DNA of 64,000 nucleotides from Colwellia sp. (GCA_013215295.1 JABSOZ010000006.1:1-64000); one strand, 5' to 3'; counted from the first letter of the stretch, positions 17,638 through 29,052 are shown. A program made the numbers and translations. Notes: generated by a model not told the origin, from the sequence alone.

Positions 17638-18342
17638 GTGATTTTTTCCCTAAAAAAAACAGCCATCGTTTCATTGGTTTCCGCTGTAATTATAAGTAGC
17701 ACTAGTACTTTTTCTTTTGCGGTTCAATCGAACGTTCCGATGAATACAGCAAATAACTCGGTAAATAATTCAGTAAATGAAACTAAAATAATTAAAAGCA
17801 GCCTAATGAAGAAATTGGCAACGTTCGAATTCTTTTCGGCTAATTTTAAACAACAAGTACTTGATGCGGATGGCAATGAATTACAGAATGCTGCTGGAAT
17901 ACTCGCTGTTAAAAAGCCTAATTTAGTACATTGGAAAACAGCTGAGCCTGATGAGTCGTTGATCATATCTGACGGTTCTACATTATGGTTTTTTGACCCT
18001 TTTGTAGAGCAGGTAAGTGCTTATCTTTTAGAAAAAGCGTTATTGAATACCCCTATCATGTTATTAACCAGTAGTGACCCTACGCTATGGCAACATTACA
18101 GTGTCAGCTCATTAGATGAAAATAATTATCTTATTCATGCTAATGATAATAATGCGCAAGTTAAGACATTAGAATTACGTTTTGAAGAAAATAGTAATAT
18201 GCTTGAAAGCTTTACTATTTTAGATGCAACAGGTCAATTAAGTATCTTTAAATTATCGCAATTTGATGTAATAAATTCACCAGAAAACTCGCTATTTACT
18301 TTCGAAATACCTGAAGGTATTGAGTTAGATGATCAACGTTAA
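17638..18342 (+). CDS. lolA: Outer-membrane lipoprotein carrier protein LolA
   Basis: A 234-aa periplasmic chaperone that ferries lipoproteins from LolCDE to LolB. A signal peptide (about 1-29, ending FAVQS) is followed by the LolA fold ([58 protein letters not shown]). The mature N-terminus has an unusual Asn/Thr/Val-rich stretch (residues about 31-50). The start is GTG with AAGGA upstream. The stop shares its last base with the ATG of rarA, so the genes are translationally coupled. Confidence 0.96.
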   Translation: MIFSLKKTAIVSLVSAVIISSTSTFSFAVQSNVPMNTANNSVNNSVNETKIIKSSLMKKLATFEFFSANFKQQVLDADGNELQNAAGILAVKKPNLVHWKTAEPDESLIISDGSTLWFFDPFVEQVSAYLLEKALLNTPIMLLTSSDPTLWQHYSVSSLDENNYLIHANDNNAQVKTLELRFEENSNMLESFTILDATGQLSIFKLSQFDVINSPENSLFTFEIPEGIELDDQR

Positions 18343-19730
18343 TGGCTAATGTTATCGATACAACAAATGGTTCTTTGCCTTTAGATTTTTCCGATGAAGT
18401 CAATCATGAAACTGACACTCAACATGCTCAGTTTCAGCCGCTTGCTGCAAAACTTCGCCCTAAAACTTTGGCAAATTATCAAGGTCAACAGCATATCTTA
18501 TCTCCAGGTATGCCGCTTACTCTTGCTATTGAACAAGGTAAATGTCATTCCGTTATTTTCTGGGGACCGCCCGGCACAGGTAAAACCACCTTAGCAGAAA
18601 TTATTGCCAGCCACGCGAATGCTGAAGTAGAGCGTTTATCTGCCGTGACCTCTGGTATTAAAGATATTCGTCAAGCCATAGACAACGCAAAGCAGCGCCT
18701 AGTCCATCAACAAAAACGTACTGTTTTATTTGTTGATGAAGTACACCGTTTTAATAAAGGTCAGCAAGACGCTTTTTTACCTTTTATTGAAGATGGCACC
18801 ATTATATTTATTGGGGCGACAACGGAAAACCCTGCTTTTGAGCTAAACCAAGCGGTGTTATCTCGAGCACGTGTTTATACCTTGAAAAAGCTCACCCGTG
18901 ATGACCTCACTATTATTTTACAACGTGCACGTGAAAATGAGCAACTGAGTAAAAACATCACCATTAATATAGAAGACAAAGCCGAACATCAATTATTAAC
19001 ACTTGCTAATGGTGATGCTCGTCGTTTATTAAATGTATTTGAAAATTGTATCGATATTATTTCAGGGACATTAAAAACGATTACATTAGAAACAGTCGTT
19101 CAAGTTGCAGGAAATAAAATTGCTTTGTATGACAAAGGCGGTGATGCCTTTTATGATTTGATCAGTGCTTTTCACAAATCTGTAAGGGGAAGTTCTCCCG
19201 ATGCAGCGCTTTATTGGTATGCAAGAATATTAGCAGGTGGTGGTGACGCCTTATACGTAGCACGTAGACTTTTAGCCATTGCCAGTGAAGATATAGGTAA
19301 TGCTGACCCAAGAGCGATGCAACTTGCCATAAATGCTTGGGATACATTTCAACGTGTCGGACCCAGTGAAGGTGAAAGAGCTATTGCACAAGCAACTGTT
19401 TATATGGCATTGGCTCCAAAAAGTAATGCGGTTTACATGGCGTTTAGTCAAGCGAAAGAACTCGCTAAAAACACAGCTGAATTAGACGTACCTTTTCACT
19501 TAAAAAATGCAGCCAGTAGCATTACTAAAGAGCTAGGTCACGGAAGCGAGTATCGCTATGCGCATAATGAAGACAATGCTTTTGCTGCTGGAGAGTGCTA
19601 CTTTCCAGAGTCGTTGAAACACACTTCACTTTACCAACCAACCGAACGTGGTTTAGAAAAACAACTTAAAGATAAACAGCATTATCTCAACGAATTAAAC
19701 CGCTTGAGTAATAATAAACGTTATGACTAA
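18342..19730 (+). CDS. rarA: Replication-associated recombination protein A (AAA+ ATPase)
   Basis: A 462-aa RarA/MgsA of the clamp-loader-like AAA+ family. Walker [10 protein letters not shown] lies at about residues 75-83, Walker [10 protein letters not shown], sensor 1 [14 protein letters not shown], and the C-terminal tetramerisation domain has [20 protein letters not shown]-like sequence. It acts at stalled replication forks with SSB and RecA. Compared with E. coli (447 aa) it has a slightly longer N-terminus. It overlaps lolA by one base and crcB by eight. Confidence 0.97.
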   Translation: MANVIDTTNGSLPLDFSDEVNHETDTQHAQFQPLAAKLRPKTLANYQGQQHILSPGMPLTLAIEQGKCHSVIFWGPPGTGKTTLAEIIASHANAEVERLSAVTSGIKDIRQAIDNAKQRLVHQQKRTVLFVDEVHRFNKGQQDAFLPFIEDGTIIFIGATTENPAFELNQAVLSRARVYTLKKLTRDDLTIILQRARENEQLSKNITINIEDKAEHQLLTLANGDARRLLNVFENCIDIISGTLKTITLETVVQVAGNKIALYDKGGDAFYDLISAFHKSVRGSSPDAALYWYARILAGGGDALYVARRLLAIASEDIGNADPRAMQLAINAWDTFQRVGPSEGERAIAQATVYMALAPKSNAVYMAFSQAKELAKNTAELDVPFHLKNAASSITKELGHGSEYRYAHNEDNAFAAGECYFPESLKHTSLYQPTERGLEKQLKDKQHYLNELNRLSNNKRYD

Positions 19731-20124
19731 TACCATTAGCACATTTTCTATATATTTATTCGTCGCGCTTGGTGGAGCGTTCGGGGCGAGCCTTAGATTT
19801 TATTTTTCTCAATTAATATTGAATTGGCTCGGAAAAGGTTTCCCTTTTGCTACATTGGCGGTTAATATTTCCGGCTCATTAATCATGGGTACCTTATACG
19901 GGCTTATTGAAAATGGGGTAATTGAAGTGAGTGTCTACCGAACCTTAATTGGTATTGGATTTTTAGGGGCTTTCACTACCTTTTCAACCTTTTCACTTGA
20001 TACATTATTATTAATGCAACAAGGTGATTTTTTAAAAGCCATGATAAATATATTACTGAATGTCAGCTTGTGTATCTTTGCAGCTGGTATTGGACTGTAC
20101 TTAGTAAGTTATGCTGCTAAGTAA
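19723..20124 (+). CDS. crcB: Fluoride channel CrcB/Fluc
   Basis: A 133-aa inner-membrane protein with four helices. Family signatures [10 protein letters not shown] near the start and [16 protein letters not shown] (residues about 82-98, the Phe-box region lining the pore) are clear, as is NISGSLIMG. Fluc channels work as antiparallel dimers that expel fluoride. Start overlaps rarA by eight bases. No fluoride riboswitch was recognised upstream, consistent with expression from the rarA operon. Confidence 0.96.
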   Translation: MTNTISTFSIYLFVALGGAFGASLRFYFSQLILNWLGKGFPFATLAVNISGSLIMGTLYGLIENGVIEVSVYRTLIGIGFLGAFTTFSTFSLDTLLLMQQGDFLKAMINILLNVSLCIFAAGIGLYLVSYAAK

Positions 20125-20164
20125 GCCAAATTAATTCAAACAACAACTTAACTTGTAGATGTGA

Positions 20165-21451
<1,287 letters not shown>

Positions 21452-21473
21452 AAGCAATTTATAGATTGTCATT

Positions 21474-21503
21474 AAAATCCAATACTTAGGTATTGGATTT
21501 TTT
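21474..21503 (+). terminator. Rho-independent terminator of serS
   Basis: Stem AAATCCAATAC/GTATTGGATTT with loop TTAG, followed by TTTT, 24 bp after the serS stop. Confidence 0.9.
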
Positions 21504-21752
21504 ATGTATAGGATATACGTATGTCACGATCACATGGATGTGAAAGAGTGACGATGTATAGGATATACGTATGTCACGATCACATGGATGTGAAAGAGTG
21601 ACGATGTATAGGATATACGTATGTTTTTAGTTCCGGACAAAAACTCAGTACCTAGATCCATGTAGGCAATGTCGCGATCACATGGTCGTTCCTAGGCATC
21701 CATGCCTTCTCGACATTAGTTCATCCATGAACGTCGATGTGAAAGAGTGACG
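21504..21752. repeat. 50-bp tandem repeat with internal hairpins, plus an expanded third unit
   Basis: Two perfect 50-bp units (21504-21553 and 21554-21603) are followed by a third that starts identically (21604-21624), diverges, and ends with the same GATGTGAAAGAGTGACG at 21736-21752. Each unit holds two inverted repeats, GTATA-GGA-TATAC and GTCAC-GA-TCACAT-GG-ATGTGA-AAGA-GTGAC. The inserted part of the third unit has related short palindromes (TTCATCCATGAA, GATCCATG/CATCCATG). No spacers or cas genes are present, so it is not CRISPR. It may be a dispersed intergenic repeat family. Confidence 0.85.
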
Positions 21753-21815
21753 TTGAAATTTTTAATCTGATGATCGGGTCTATAAATAGGTCAGTTAATT
21801 ATTTAAAGGTGTCTC

Positions 21816-22301
21816 TTGTTAAAAAGTTTATTCATTCAAGCCATAGTGTTTTTTACTATCTTTCAAGCACTATCGATGTTTCGAGAAGTAGATATGTTAT
21901 CGACAGGAGACGTTGTAACTCAACAAAATATCTCCTTAAAAACGTTAGATAATAAAACCATTGAACTGAACCCTATTGAAAAAACCACTGTAATTTATTT
22001 TTTTGCGCCTTGGTGTCAAATTTGCCATATGAGCATCAGTAATTTACAAGCTATATATGAAAAAAACGATCACATCAATGTCATTGCTGTTGCACTTGAT
22101 TTTGTTGACCAAAAAGAAGTATTTGAATTCTCCAGCCAACATCAATTAACTTTTCCTATTGCGTTAGGTAATGAACAAATAAAAGCACAGTTTAAGATAA
22201 AAGGTTACCCAAGTTATTACGTCATTGATGAAGAAAATACTGTTGTTGCAAAATCTATGGGTTATTCTTCTGAAATTGGACTTTTTCTTAGAACACTTTA
22301 A
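21816..22301 (+). CDS. Membrane-anchored thioredoxin-like protein (TlpA/ResA type)
   Basis: A 161-aa protein with an N-terminal hydrophobic anchor (about residues 3-20) and a periplasmic thioredoxin fold. The redox motif is WCQIC in FFAPWCQICHMS near residue 70, and the cis-Pro loop is KGYPSYYVID. It probably reduces or oxidises disulphides in the envelope. The start is TTG with AAAGGT upstream. It lies after the hairpin repeat region and 24 bp or more before the M14 peptidase gene. Confidence 0.88.
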   Translation: MLKSLFIQAIVFFTIFQALSMFREVDMLSTGDVVTQQNISLKTLDNKTIELNPIEKTTVIYFFAPWCQICHMSISNLQAIYEKNDHINVIAVALDFVDQKEVFEFSSQHQLTFPIALGNEQIKAQFKIKGYPSYYVIDEENTVVAKSMGYSSEIGLFLRTL

Positions 22302-22373
22302 CGCATATTACTTCTGATCTTTTCATTGTTTGTGTACACTGTGGCATTCATAATAGAAACAGTAGATCCTGTG

Positions 22374-23501
22374 ATGCAAATTACATCAAATTTTGATAGT
22401 GGTAATATTCGCGTTATTGACGCGAGCCAAGCCAATAATATTCAACTCGAAATTGTTAAAGACAATCAATCAGACTTTTATCAGTGGTTTCATTTCAAAC
22501 TACATAATACCGAACGATGCGAGCATACACTTCATTTAATGAATGCATCTACGTCTGCTTATCAAGAAGGTTGGACAGACTACCAAGCCGTCGCTTCTTA
22601 TGATCGTGAACATTGGTTTCGTGTTCCAACAGCGTTTGACGGTGAAAAACTCAGTATTACTTTAACACCAGAATACGATTCAGTTTATTTCGCTTATTTT
22701 GCTCCGTACAGTTATGAACGTCATCAAGACCTACTTCATCAAGCACAGTTAGATATTGATTGTCAGCTGCAAGTCTTAGGACAAACCCTCGACGGACGTG
22801 ATATATCAGTATTGAAAGTCGGTGAAGAAGGTGAAAACAAACGTGTCATTTGGGTAACTGCACGCCAGCATCCAGGTGAAAGTATGGCCGAATGGTTTAT
22901 GGAAGGTTTCATTGACCGTTTATTAAACGAAGATGATGGTGTTGCTCGTTCTTTATTAGACAGTTCAGTTTTTTACTTAGTGCCGAATATGAATCCAGAT
23001 GGTTCTGTAAGAGGGCATTTAAGAACAAATGCTGTAGGAACTAATTTGAATCGCGAATGGTCAGAGCCCTCTATGGAACGAAGCCCTGAAGTTTATTTAG
23101 TCCGTGAAAAAATGTTAGAAACCGGTGTAGATATGTTTCTTGATATTCATGGTGACGAAGCATTGCCATTTAACTTTGTTGCTGGTTGTGAAGGGGTTCC
23201 CGCATACGATGCGAAACATCAAGCGTTAGAAGAAAAATTCAAAGCTATTTTATTAGCAGTAACACCTGAATTTCAAGATGATGAAGGTTATGACAAAGAT
23301 GAGCCAGGTAAAGCAAACTTAACCGTGGGTGCTAATTGGGTTGGTAATAACTTTAAATGTCTTTCATACACAGTAGAAATGCCTTTCAAAGATAATGACT
23401 TACTGCCAGATCATAGTGTTGGTTGGTCAGATAATCGCAGTAGTTTATTTGGTCGTGACTTCTTAACAGCTATTTATCATGTTGTTGGTGAGTTACGCTA
23501 A
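22374..23501 (+). CDS. M14-family zinc carboxypeptidase, cytosolic type
   Basis: A 375-aa protein without a signal peptide. An N-terminal beta domain (about 1-120, with FYQWFHFKLHN and FAYFAPYSYERH) precedes the catalytic domain. Zinc ligands are in RQHPGESMAEWF (His and Glu) and the DIHGDE His; the catalytic Glu is probably in YTVEMPFKD. This resembles the cytosolic carboxypeptidase-like subgroup often annotated M14-type cytosolic carboxypeptidase. The open frame extends to 22326, but the ATG at 22374 gives the usual N-terminus. Confidence 0.9.
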   Translation: MQITSNFDSGNIRVIDASQANNIQLEIVKDNQSDFYQWFHFKLHNTERCEHTLHLMNASTSAYQEGWTDYQAVASYDREHWFRVPTAFDGEKLSITLTPEYDSVYFAYFAPYSYERHQDLLHQAQLDIDCQLQVLGQTLDGRDISVLKVGEEGENKRVIWVTARQHPGESMAEWFMEGFIDRLLNEDDGVARSLLDSSVFYLVPNMNPDGSVRGHLRTNAVGTNLNREWSEPSMERSPEVYLVREKMLETGVDMFLDIHGDEALPFNFVAGCEGVPAYDAKHQALEEKFKAILLAVTPEFQDDEGYDKDEPGKANLTVGANWVGNNFKCLSYTVEMPFKDNDLLPDHSVGWSDNRSSLFGRDFLTAIYHVVGELR

Positions 23502-23643
23502 CCTTAAAAAACAGCCGTCATCTCAGATAGGTTAAGGAATCTTTATTAAATAAGGTTCCTTAAAATTGAGATTGCTGTCAAACATTTGAAATATAAAATA
23601 AAACTAACGAAATATATAATAATAATAAACTTAGGAGTGTCGT

Positions 23644-25134
23644 GTGCAAGAAATCATCAATAATATTACGGGCTACATATGGAGCCCGTATTTAATTTAT
23701 CTCTGTTTAGGAACAGGCGTATTTTTCTCAATTTTAACGCGCTTTGTGCAAGTACGTCAGTTTCGTGAAATGATCCGCTTATTACTCTCAGGTAAAAGCT
23801 CAGAGAAAGGTATATCACCTTTTCAAGCATTAGCTGTTTCTTTATCAGGTCGTGTTGGTACAGGTAATATTGCCGGTGTTGCCGCTGCTATAGGTTTTGG
23901 CGGACCGGGTGCAGTATTTTGGATGTGGGTTGTTGCGTTTTTAGGAGCAGCTACCGCTTACATTGAATCCACCAATGCTCAAATTTATAAAGAAGAAGAA
24001 GATGGTATATATCGTGGTGGTCCAGCTTATTACATTGAAAAAGCACTAGGACAAAAGTGGTATGCATGGATATTTGCATTATCAACTATTCTTGCTTGTG
24101 GCATATTATTACCTGTTGTTCAATCAAACGGCATTGGTGATGCTATGGTCAATGTATTTGGTACCGGTGGTTCTGTTAGCTCTTTTATGGGCGATTTACC
24201 ATTAACTAAGGTATATACCGCGACCTTTATTGTTTTATTACTAGGCTTCATCATTTTTGGTGGTGTCAAACGTATTGCAAGATTCACCCAAGTTGTCGTG
24301 CCATTTATGGCTTTAGCTTACATCATTATTGCATGTACAATTATTGCAGTTCATATTGATCAATTACCAAATATCTTTATGTTAATCCTGTCTGATGCAT
24401 TTACGCCAATGGCTGGTATCGGTGCCGCAATTGGTTGGGGTGTTAAACGTGGAGTTTATTCAAACGAAGCAGGTCAAGGTACGGGTCCTCATGCCGCAGC
24501 CGCTGCAGAAGTTGAGCATCCTGCGCAACAAGGTTTAGTGCAGGCTTTCTCGGTTTACATTGATACTTTATTTGTTTGTTCTGCAACTGCATTTATGATT
24601 TTAATTACTAATTCATACAATGTTATGCCTGATGGCCCAACAAGCATAATCGTACAGAACTTAGCAAGTGATGTTGTAATCAACGGTCCTGCATTTACCC
24701 AAATTGCTGTAGATAGTGTCCTAACGGGGTTCGGCTCACCATTCATTGCTATTGCTTTGTTTTTCTTTGCATTTACAACTGTTCTAGCTTACTACTTTAT
24801 CGCTGAAAATAACGTTTCATACATCAACAAAACGATCAAAATGCCGGTGCTTAAATTTGTATTGAAAGTGATACTTATGTCGGCAGTATTCTACGGCACC
24901 GTTGCAGAGCCAAGTGCGGCTTGGGGCATGGGCGATATTGGAGTAGGTTTAATGGCATGGTTGAACATCTTTGCCATTATCGCTATTTTCTTTATGGCAA
25001 AACCTGCGATAAAAGCATTGAAAGATTACGAACGTCAGCAGAAAGATGGTGTTAAAAATTACACTTTCGACCCAAAAGCTTTAGGTATTGAAAATGCCGA
25101 TTTCTGGGAAGATCGTATAAATAAAGAGAAGTAA
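23644..25134 (+). CDS. Alanine/glycine:cation symporter (AGCS family)
   Basis: A 496-aa inner-membrane transporter with about 10-11 helices. Family blocks include FQALAVSLSGRVGTGNIAGVAAAI, GGPAYYIEKALG and the highly conserved AIGWGVKRGVYSNEAGQGTGPHAAAAAEVEHPAQQG. It imports alanine or glycine, probably with Na+, as usual in marine bacteria. The start is GTG with AGGAG eight bases upstream. Although ald is on the same chromosome segment, it is 9 kb away and shares no obvious operator. Confidence 0.95.
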   Translation: MQEIINNITGYIWSPYLIYLCLGTGVFFSILTRFVQVRQFREMIRLLLSGKSSEKGISPFQALAVSLSGRVGTGNIAGVAAAIGFGGPGAVFWMWVVAFLGAATAYIESTNAQIYKEEEDGIYRGGPAYYIEKALGQKWYAWIFALSTILACGILLPVVQSNGIGDAMVNVFGTGGSVSSFMGDLPLTKVYTATFIVLLLGFIIFGGVKRIARFTQVVVPFMALAYIIIACTIIAVHIDQLPNIFMLILSDAFTPMAGIGAAIGWGVKRGVYSNEAGQGTGPHAAAAAEVEHPAQQGLVQAFSVYIDTLFVCSATAFMILITNSYNVMPDGPTSIIVQNLASDVVINGPAFTQIAVDSVLTGFGSPFIAIALFFFAFTTVLAYYFIAENNVSYINKTIKMPVLKFVLKVILMSAVFYGTVAEPSAAWGMGDIGVGLMAWLNIFAIIAIFFMAKPAIKALKDYERQQKDGVKNYTFDPKALGIENADFWEDRINKEK

Positions 25135-25150
25135 TTCTGTGTTTTACACA

Positions 25151-25181
25151 TTGACATTTATTTATCATAAATAAATGTCAA
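25151..25181 (+). terminator. Hairpin after the AGCS gene
   Basis: A perfect 14-bp stem TTGACATTTATTTA/TAAATAAATGTCAA with a 3-base loop, 17 bp after the stop codon. It has no long T-run, and may act together with the hairpin at 25190. Confidence 0.7.
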
Positions 25182-25189
25182 ATTTCTTC

Positions 25190-25215
25190 AAAAAACGTCC
25201 TAATGGACGTTTTTT
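25190..25215 (+). terminator. Rho-independent terminator
   Basis: Stem AAAAACGTCC/GGACGTTTTT with loop TAAT and a run of eight T on the right. It follows the 25151 hairpin, forming a tandem terminator. Confidence 0.88.
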
Positions 25216-25273
25216 TTTGTCCAAATTTAGGTAGAATATTAACACTAATTATTTAATGAAATTTTATCTGTCT

Positions 25274-25600
25274 ATGGCTGTAATTAATTGCCCGAACTGT
25301 AAGAAAAAGATATCCGACAAAGCGAAGTCATGTTCTCATTGTGCCATCGACCTAACTAAAGTTGATGCTGAGAAAATGGCATCAATGAAAAAAGTGGACA
25401 AAATAAACCAATCTCAAACATTGATGAATCATTCATTTATCGCAATGCTGCTTTTTTGTGGTGGCTTTCTTTTTTTGTTTTCGCAAGATGCGCAGCAAGG
25501 TACTTGGCAATATGTTATCAGTATAGGATCTGCAGTCATCGGCTTCATTTTATATATCGTTACACGTGTACGATTGGTCATGCTGAAATACCGTAATTAA
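25274..25600 (+). CDS. Zinc-ribbon membrane protein, unknown function
   Basis: A 108-aa protein with an N-terminal zinc ribbon (CPNC at residues 6-9 and CSHC about 14 residues later) and two C-terminal membrane helices (about 55-75 and 80-102). The frame can start at 25256, but the ATG at 25274 puts the ribbon at the usual place. No clear Shine-Dalgarno sequence. It sits upstream of the DUF1315 and DUF349 genes on the same strand. Role unknown. Confidence 0.75.
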   Translation: MAVINCPNCKKKISDKAKSCSHCAIDLTKVDAEKMASMKKVDKINQSQTLMNHSFIAMLLFCGGFLFLFSQDAQQGTWQYVISIGSAVIGFILYIVTRVRLVMLKYRN

Positions 25601-25646
25601 ATAAATCTTTCTCTCAAAAATTAAGAAAAAGGCTGTAAATAAAACA

Positions 25647-25937
25647 ATGGATATTATTTCATTAGTAGACGATATGTCAAAAGAGATGTACTTACGCTTA
25701 AAGTGCGCTGCTGAAACCGGTAAATGGCCGGAAGGTACTGTAGTTGATAAAGCACAAAAAGCATCGGCATTACAAATTACCATGGCATACCAATCAAGAC
25801 ATTTAAATTCCGATGAAATATTAAGCATTGGCTCAGATGGATTGATTGTTGATAAAACAAAACGTCAGTTAAAAAACGAATTCGCTGATCTTAAAAACAC
25901 ACCAGAAAACAATATTGCAAGGTTCTCCGATATATGA
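25647..25937 (+). CDS. DUF1315 (YeaC-like) protein
   Basis: A 96-aa soluble protein. The stretch VDDMSKEMYLRLKCAAETGKWPEGTVVDKAQKASALQITMAYQ is characteristic of the DUF1315/YeaC family of gammaproteobacteria, whose function is unknown. Its stop overlaps the ATG of the large DUF349 gene (ATGA), so the two are translationally coupled. Confidence 0.88.
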   Translation: MDIISLVDDMSKEMYLRLKCAAETGKWPEGTVVDKAQKASALQITMAYQSRHLNSDEILSIGSDGLIVDKTKRQLKNEFADLKNTPENNIARFSDI

Positions 25938-28759
25938 TTTTTTCCAAATTTTTCAAAGCAAAATGGCAAAGCAAAGAACATAATGTTCGACTTACTGCAA
26001 TTAGTGATGATTTATCGCTAAGTAACCCCGACGATTTAGTAATATTGGCTAACCTAGCACAAACTGATCCTAACGAACTCGTTCGTCGTGGTGCTTTGAT
26101 CAAAATGGCTGACTTTGCTGTTTGGCAGGTAAATAGTACTAACAACGATAATAAAAAAGTCCGTGAATATTGCATAAAACAAGTAGAAAAAATTCTCCTC
26201 GGTCAACATGAAATCATGATCAGTATTGAAGATAAACTAGCATTACTTAAAAGTGACAGTAAATTACCCGCTCTAGAATTATGGTTACACAACGAAACAC
26301 AGGCCGAAGTAGTTATCGCATTGTTTGAAAGGTTAAATAAACCACAGTTAACACTGTCGATATTTACCCACAAACAAGACGAAGCCGTGCAAAACTATTT
26401 ACTTCAGCAAACCTTGTCAATTGATCTGTTAGATAAATTATCTAAAAAAGCATGCAATGATAAAATTAAAGACCAGATTAAACAGCAAGTTCAAGACTTA
26501 AAGGAATCTGCAGATAAGCCTGATAAAGTTAAAAAGGGTGTTCAATTAGTATTAGCTAAACTACTCGCTTTAAAAGACATTAATGATTATGTTCAAATAA
26601 AAGAAAAACAAGCCCGTTTAGAGGAGCAGTGGAATAGTTATCACCAAGATTTTTCTTGCTTATCAACACTTGAGTGTGAAAATTTTAATGGTAAGTATCA
26701 GGATATTCATCAGCAATTAATTAGGCATTTTGCGCCATTACATGAAGCTTTTGAACAACAGATCATTGTTGAAAAGCTAGTCCAAGACAAAAAAATTGCT
26801 AATGAAAATTTTAATACAAAACTTAATGAAATTGATAAACAACTCACCACGACTATATTTGAAAGTGGTGAGCTTGATGAAGTGCAATACAAAATTCATT
26901 TAGCAGCATTAATTACAGAAATAAAATCATCAACGTTGAATAACAAAGAACAAGATCATTTTATAACGCTGGTTAATGCACAAGCTAAAAAACTTGTTCA
27001 ATTACCTGAAATAGCTAAATCTGTCACTGATGCAACCCATTTAATTTCAAAATTATCACAAGTCGCCCTACCAAAAACTATTGAAGAATTAAATCTTCGC
27101 AAGCCGTTGTTTGATGAATGGTTAAAAGAATGGAAAAGTGTAGAACAAAAAGCTTCGGGTATTTTACCTGTATCTATCGTCGATGCTTTTAAAGAAATAA
27201 AAAATCAATGGCAACAGGGCCTTAAACCATTAATTAAAGAGCAAAACTTACTTTTATCACAATGCCAGAAGAAAATTTCAGATGTAAAACGCTTAGTTAC
27301 TAGCGGTAAATACAATGCAGCGTTTGGTGTGTTTAAAAAGGCTAAGAAGAATTTTGACTTACTATCAGATAATCAGAAATCACGTGTTCAACGTGAGTTC
27401 GGTGATGTTTCAGAAAAAATAGCCGAACTCAGTGATTTAGAGCAATCTATTGCAACACCAAGAAAACATAAATTATTGGAAGAAATCCAATTATTAGTTA
27501 ACCAGCCGCTTGATAATCCTAATGACCAAGCCGCAAAAGTAAAACAATTCCGTGTAACCTGGAATTCGCTTGGACACGCTGAAGAATCGGTAGATAAAGA
27601 TTTAAATTATCAATTTAATGCCTTATGTGAACAAGCCTTTGCTCCATGTCGTTTGTTTTATGCTGAGCAAGAAAAATTACGTGAGCAACATTTAGAAACA
27701 CGTGAACAACTTATCAATAAAGCAAAAAATTTCGCGGATGATTTTTCAATAAAAATCAACGAAGGCACTGACAATAAGACTATTGATTGGAAATATACTG
27801 ATGGAACGCTTAATAAATTAACGCAAGAGTGGCAAAACTCGGGGCAGGTTGATAAAAATAAATTCCAATTGCTTAACGATGCGTTTATTAAAACTCTCCA
27901 GCCCGTTAAAGCAGAATTAAGGAATTATCATCAACGTAACAGTGACAGTAAGAATTTGCTGATTGCACAAGTCACTCAGGCTTTAAGTGACGATGATATT
28001 TTCTCCGCTATTGAAAGCGTAAAGAAGCTACAAACCCAATGGCAAGCTATCGGTTATAGTGGGCAACGAGAAGAGAACCAGCTTTGGCAAAAGTTTAGAA
28101 AAGTGAACGATCAACTCTTTGCTAAACGTGATGAAGCTAAGCTCGCAGACCAATCAATCCGTAAGAACCAGCAAATTGAGTTAACTGATCAATTGGAAAG
28201 TTACCAACAACAATTAGTGGAACAACTGCCTGAGTCTGAACTTTTTACTTTACAAGAAAGCATAGAAGCGTTGCTAACTAATATTGTTAATCAAAAACCC
28301 GTGATAAAAAGCCTGGTGATACAGGCTGAAAATTTACTTATTCAAATTACAAAACAGTTTTCACAAATTAGCGATAACAAAAAGGCTAAAACTTGGCAGT
28401 TAGTTTTTGATTGTTTAGAAGGTTTAGCTGGAAATATAGCCCTGACAAACGAAGAGTTCAGTGAATCTCTGACAGGTTTACCAAACGCGTGGCAAAAACG
28501 GTTGCAAGAATGTTATCAAAACAACAACGAAATTGACCGAAGTAATAAAACTTTGGAGCTTGAAATATTAGCAAGTAAAGAATCTCCTGAAGAATTTAAG
28601 GCCCAACGTTTACAAGTACAAGTTCAATTAATGCAAAGCCAAATGCTCTCAGGGCAAACGATAGACTTAACTAATTCACTTGTTGAGTGGTTGAAATTAG
28701 GTAAATTATCTCAAGCTGATTTGCCATTATTATCAAGAGTTAAAGCAATCTATTGCTAA
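25934..28759 (+). CDS. Large DUF349-domain coiled-coil protein
   Basis: A 941-aa soluble, highly charged, mostly helical protein. It has several DUF349-type repeats, recognised by W-x(n)-W patterns such as FRVTWNSLGHAEESVDK-LNYQFNALCEQAF, LTQEWQNSGQVDKNKFQLLNDAF and LQTQWQAIGYSGQREENQLWQKFR (roughly residues 520-740). The N-terminal 100 residues (HNVRLTAISDDLSL...DPNELVRRGAL) look like HEAT-type helices. Function is unknown; some DUF349 proteins are linked to envelope or stress phenotypes. Coupled to the upstream DUF1315 gene. Confidence 0.88.
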   Translation: MIFSKFFKAKWQSKEHNVRLTAISDDLSLSNPDDLVILANLAQTDPNELVRRGALIKMADFAVWQVNSTNNDNKKVREYCIKQVEKILLGQHEIMISIEDKLALLKSDSKLPALELWLHNETQAEVVIALFERLNKPQLTLSIFTHKQDEAVQNYLLQQTLSIDLLDKLSKKACNDKIKDQIKQQVQDLKESADKPDKVKKGVQLVLAKLLALKDINDYVQIKEKQARLEEQWNSYHQDFSCLSTLECENFNGKYQDIHQQLIRHFAPLHEAFEQQIIVEKLVQDKKIANENFNTKLNEIDKQLTTTIFESGELDEVQYKIHLAALITEIKSSTLNNKEQDHFITLVNAQAKKLVQLPEIAKSVTDATHLISKLSQVALPKTIEELNLRKPLFDEWLKEWKSVEQKASGILPVSIVDAFKEIKNQWQQGLKPLIKEQNLLLSQCQKKISDVKRLVTSGKYNAAFGVFKKAKKNFDLLSDNQKSRVQREFGDVSEKIAELSDLEQSIATPRKHKLLEEIQLLVNQPLDNPNDQAAKVKQFRVTWNSLGHAEESVDKDLNYQFNALCEQAFAPCRLFYAEQEKLREQHLETREQLINKAKNFADDFSIKINEGTDNKTIDWKYTDGTLNKLTQEWQNSGQVDKNKFQLLNDAFIKTLQPVKAELRNYHQRNSDSKNLLIAQVTQALSDDDIFSAIESVKKLQTQWQAIGYSGQREENQLWQKFRKVNDQLFAKRDEAKLADQSIRKNQQIELTDQLESYQQQLVEQLPESELFTLQESIEALLTNIVNQKPVIKSLVIQAENLLIQITKQFSQISDNKKAKTWQLVFDCLEGLAGNIALTNEEFSESLTGLPNAWQKRLQECYQNNNEIDRSNKTLELEILASKESPEEFKAQRLQVQVQLMQSQMLSGQTIDLTNSLVEWLKLGKLSQADLPLLSRVKAIYC

Positions 28760-28778
28760 TCTAATGCTTGTTCTTACT

Positions 28779-28806
28779 AAAAGCCACTGAATATTCAGTG
28801 GCTTTT
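28779..28806 (+). terminator. Terminator of the DUF349 gene
   Basis: A perfect 14-bp stem AAAAGCCACTGAAT/ATTCAGTGGCTTTT without separate loop bases in the palindrome centre, followed by T residues, 20 bp after the stop. Confidence 0.9.
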
Positions 28807-29052
28807 TTATGTTAAATATATCAGTTATAAGATCCTAATGTTTCATCTTGCCTATGATTATATTTGAAGTTCCCTCCAGTCATTCAGATGCCACTTTAAC
28901 CATTATATTGGTATCGCGTTACCATGTTTGGGATTGATATAATTATTTTGACATTACTGATGATAAATAAGCAATTGATTATTAATGTTTATTTTAATGT
29001 AGGGACGAGGAGGGGGAGTTGTTCTACAAATTACAGGTATATTGGTTCATTA

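Noticed and set aside
21504-21752. Tandem repeats considered as a CRISPR array
   Set aside because: Units are directly adjacent without spacers, only two are identical, and no cas genes are near.
23532-23565. Imperfect inverted repeat TTAAGGAA...TTCCTTAA after the M14 peptidase gene
   Set aside because: Several mismatches and no T-run, so it is not called a terminator.
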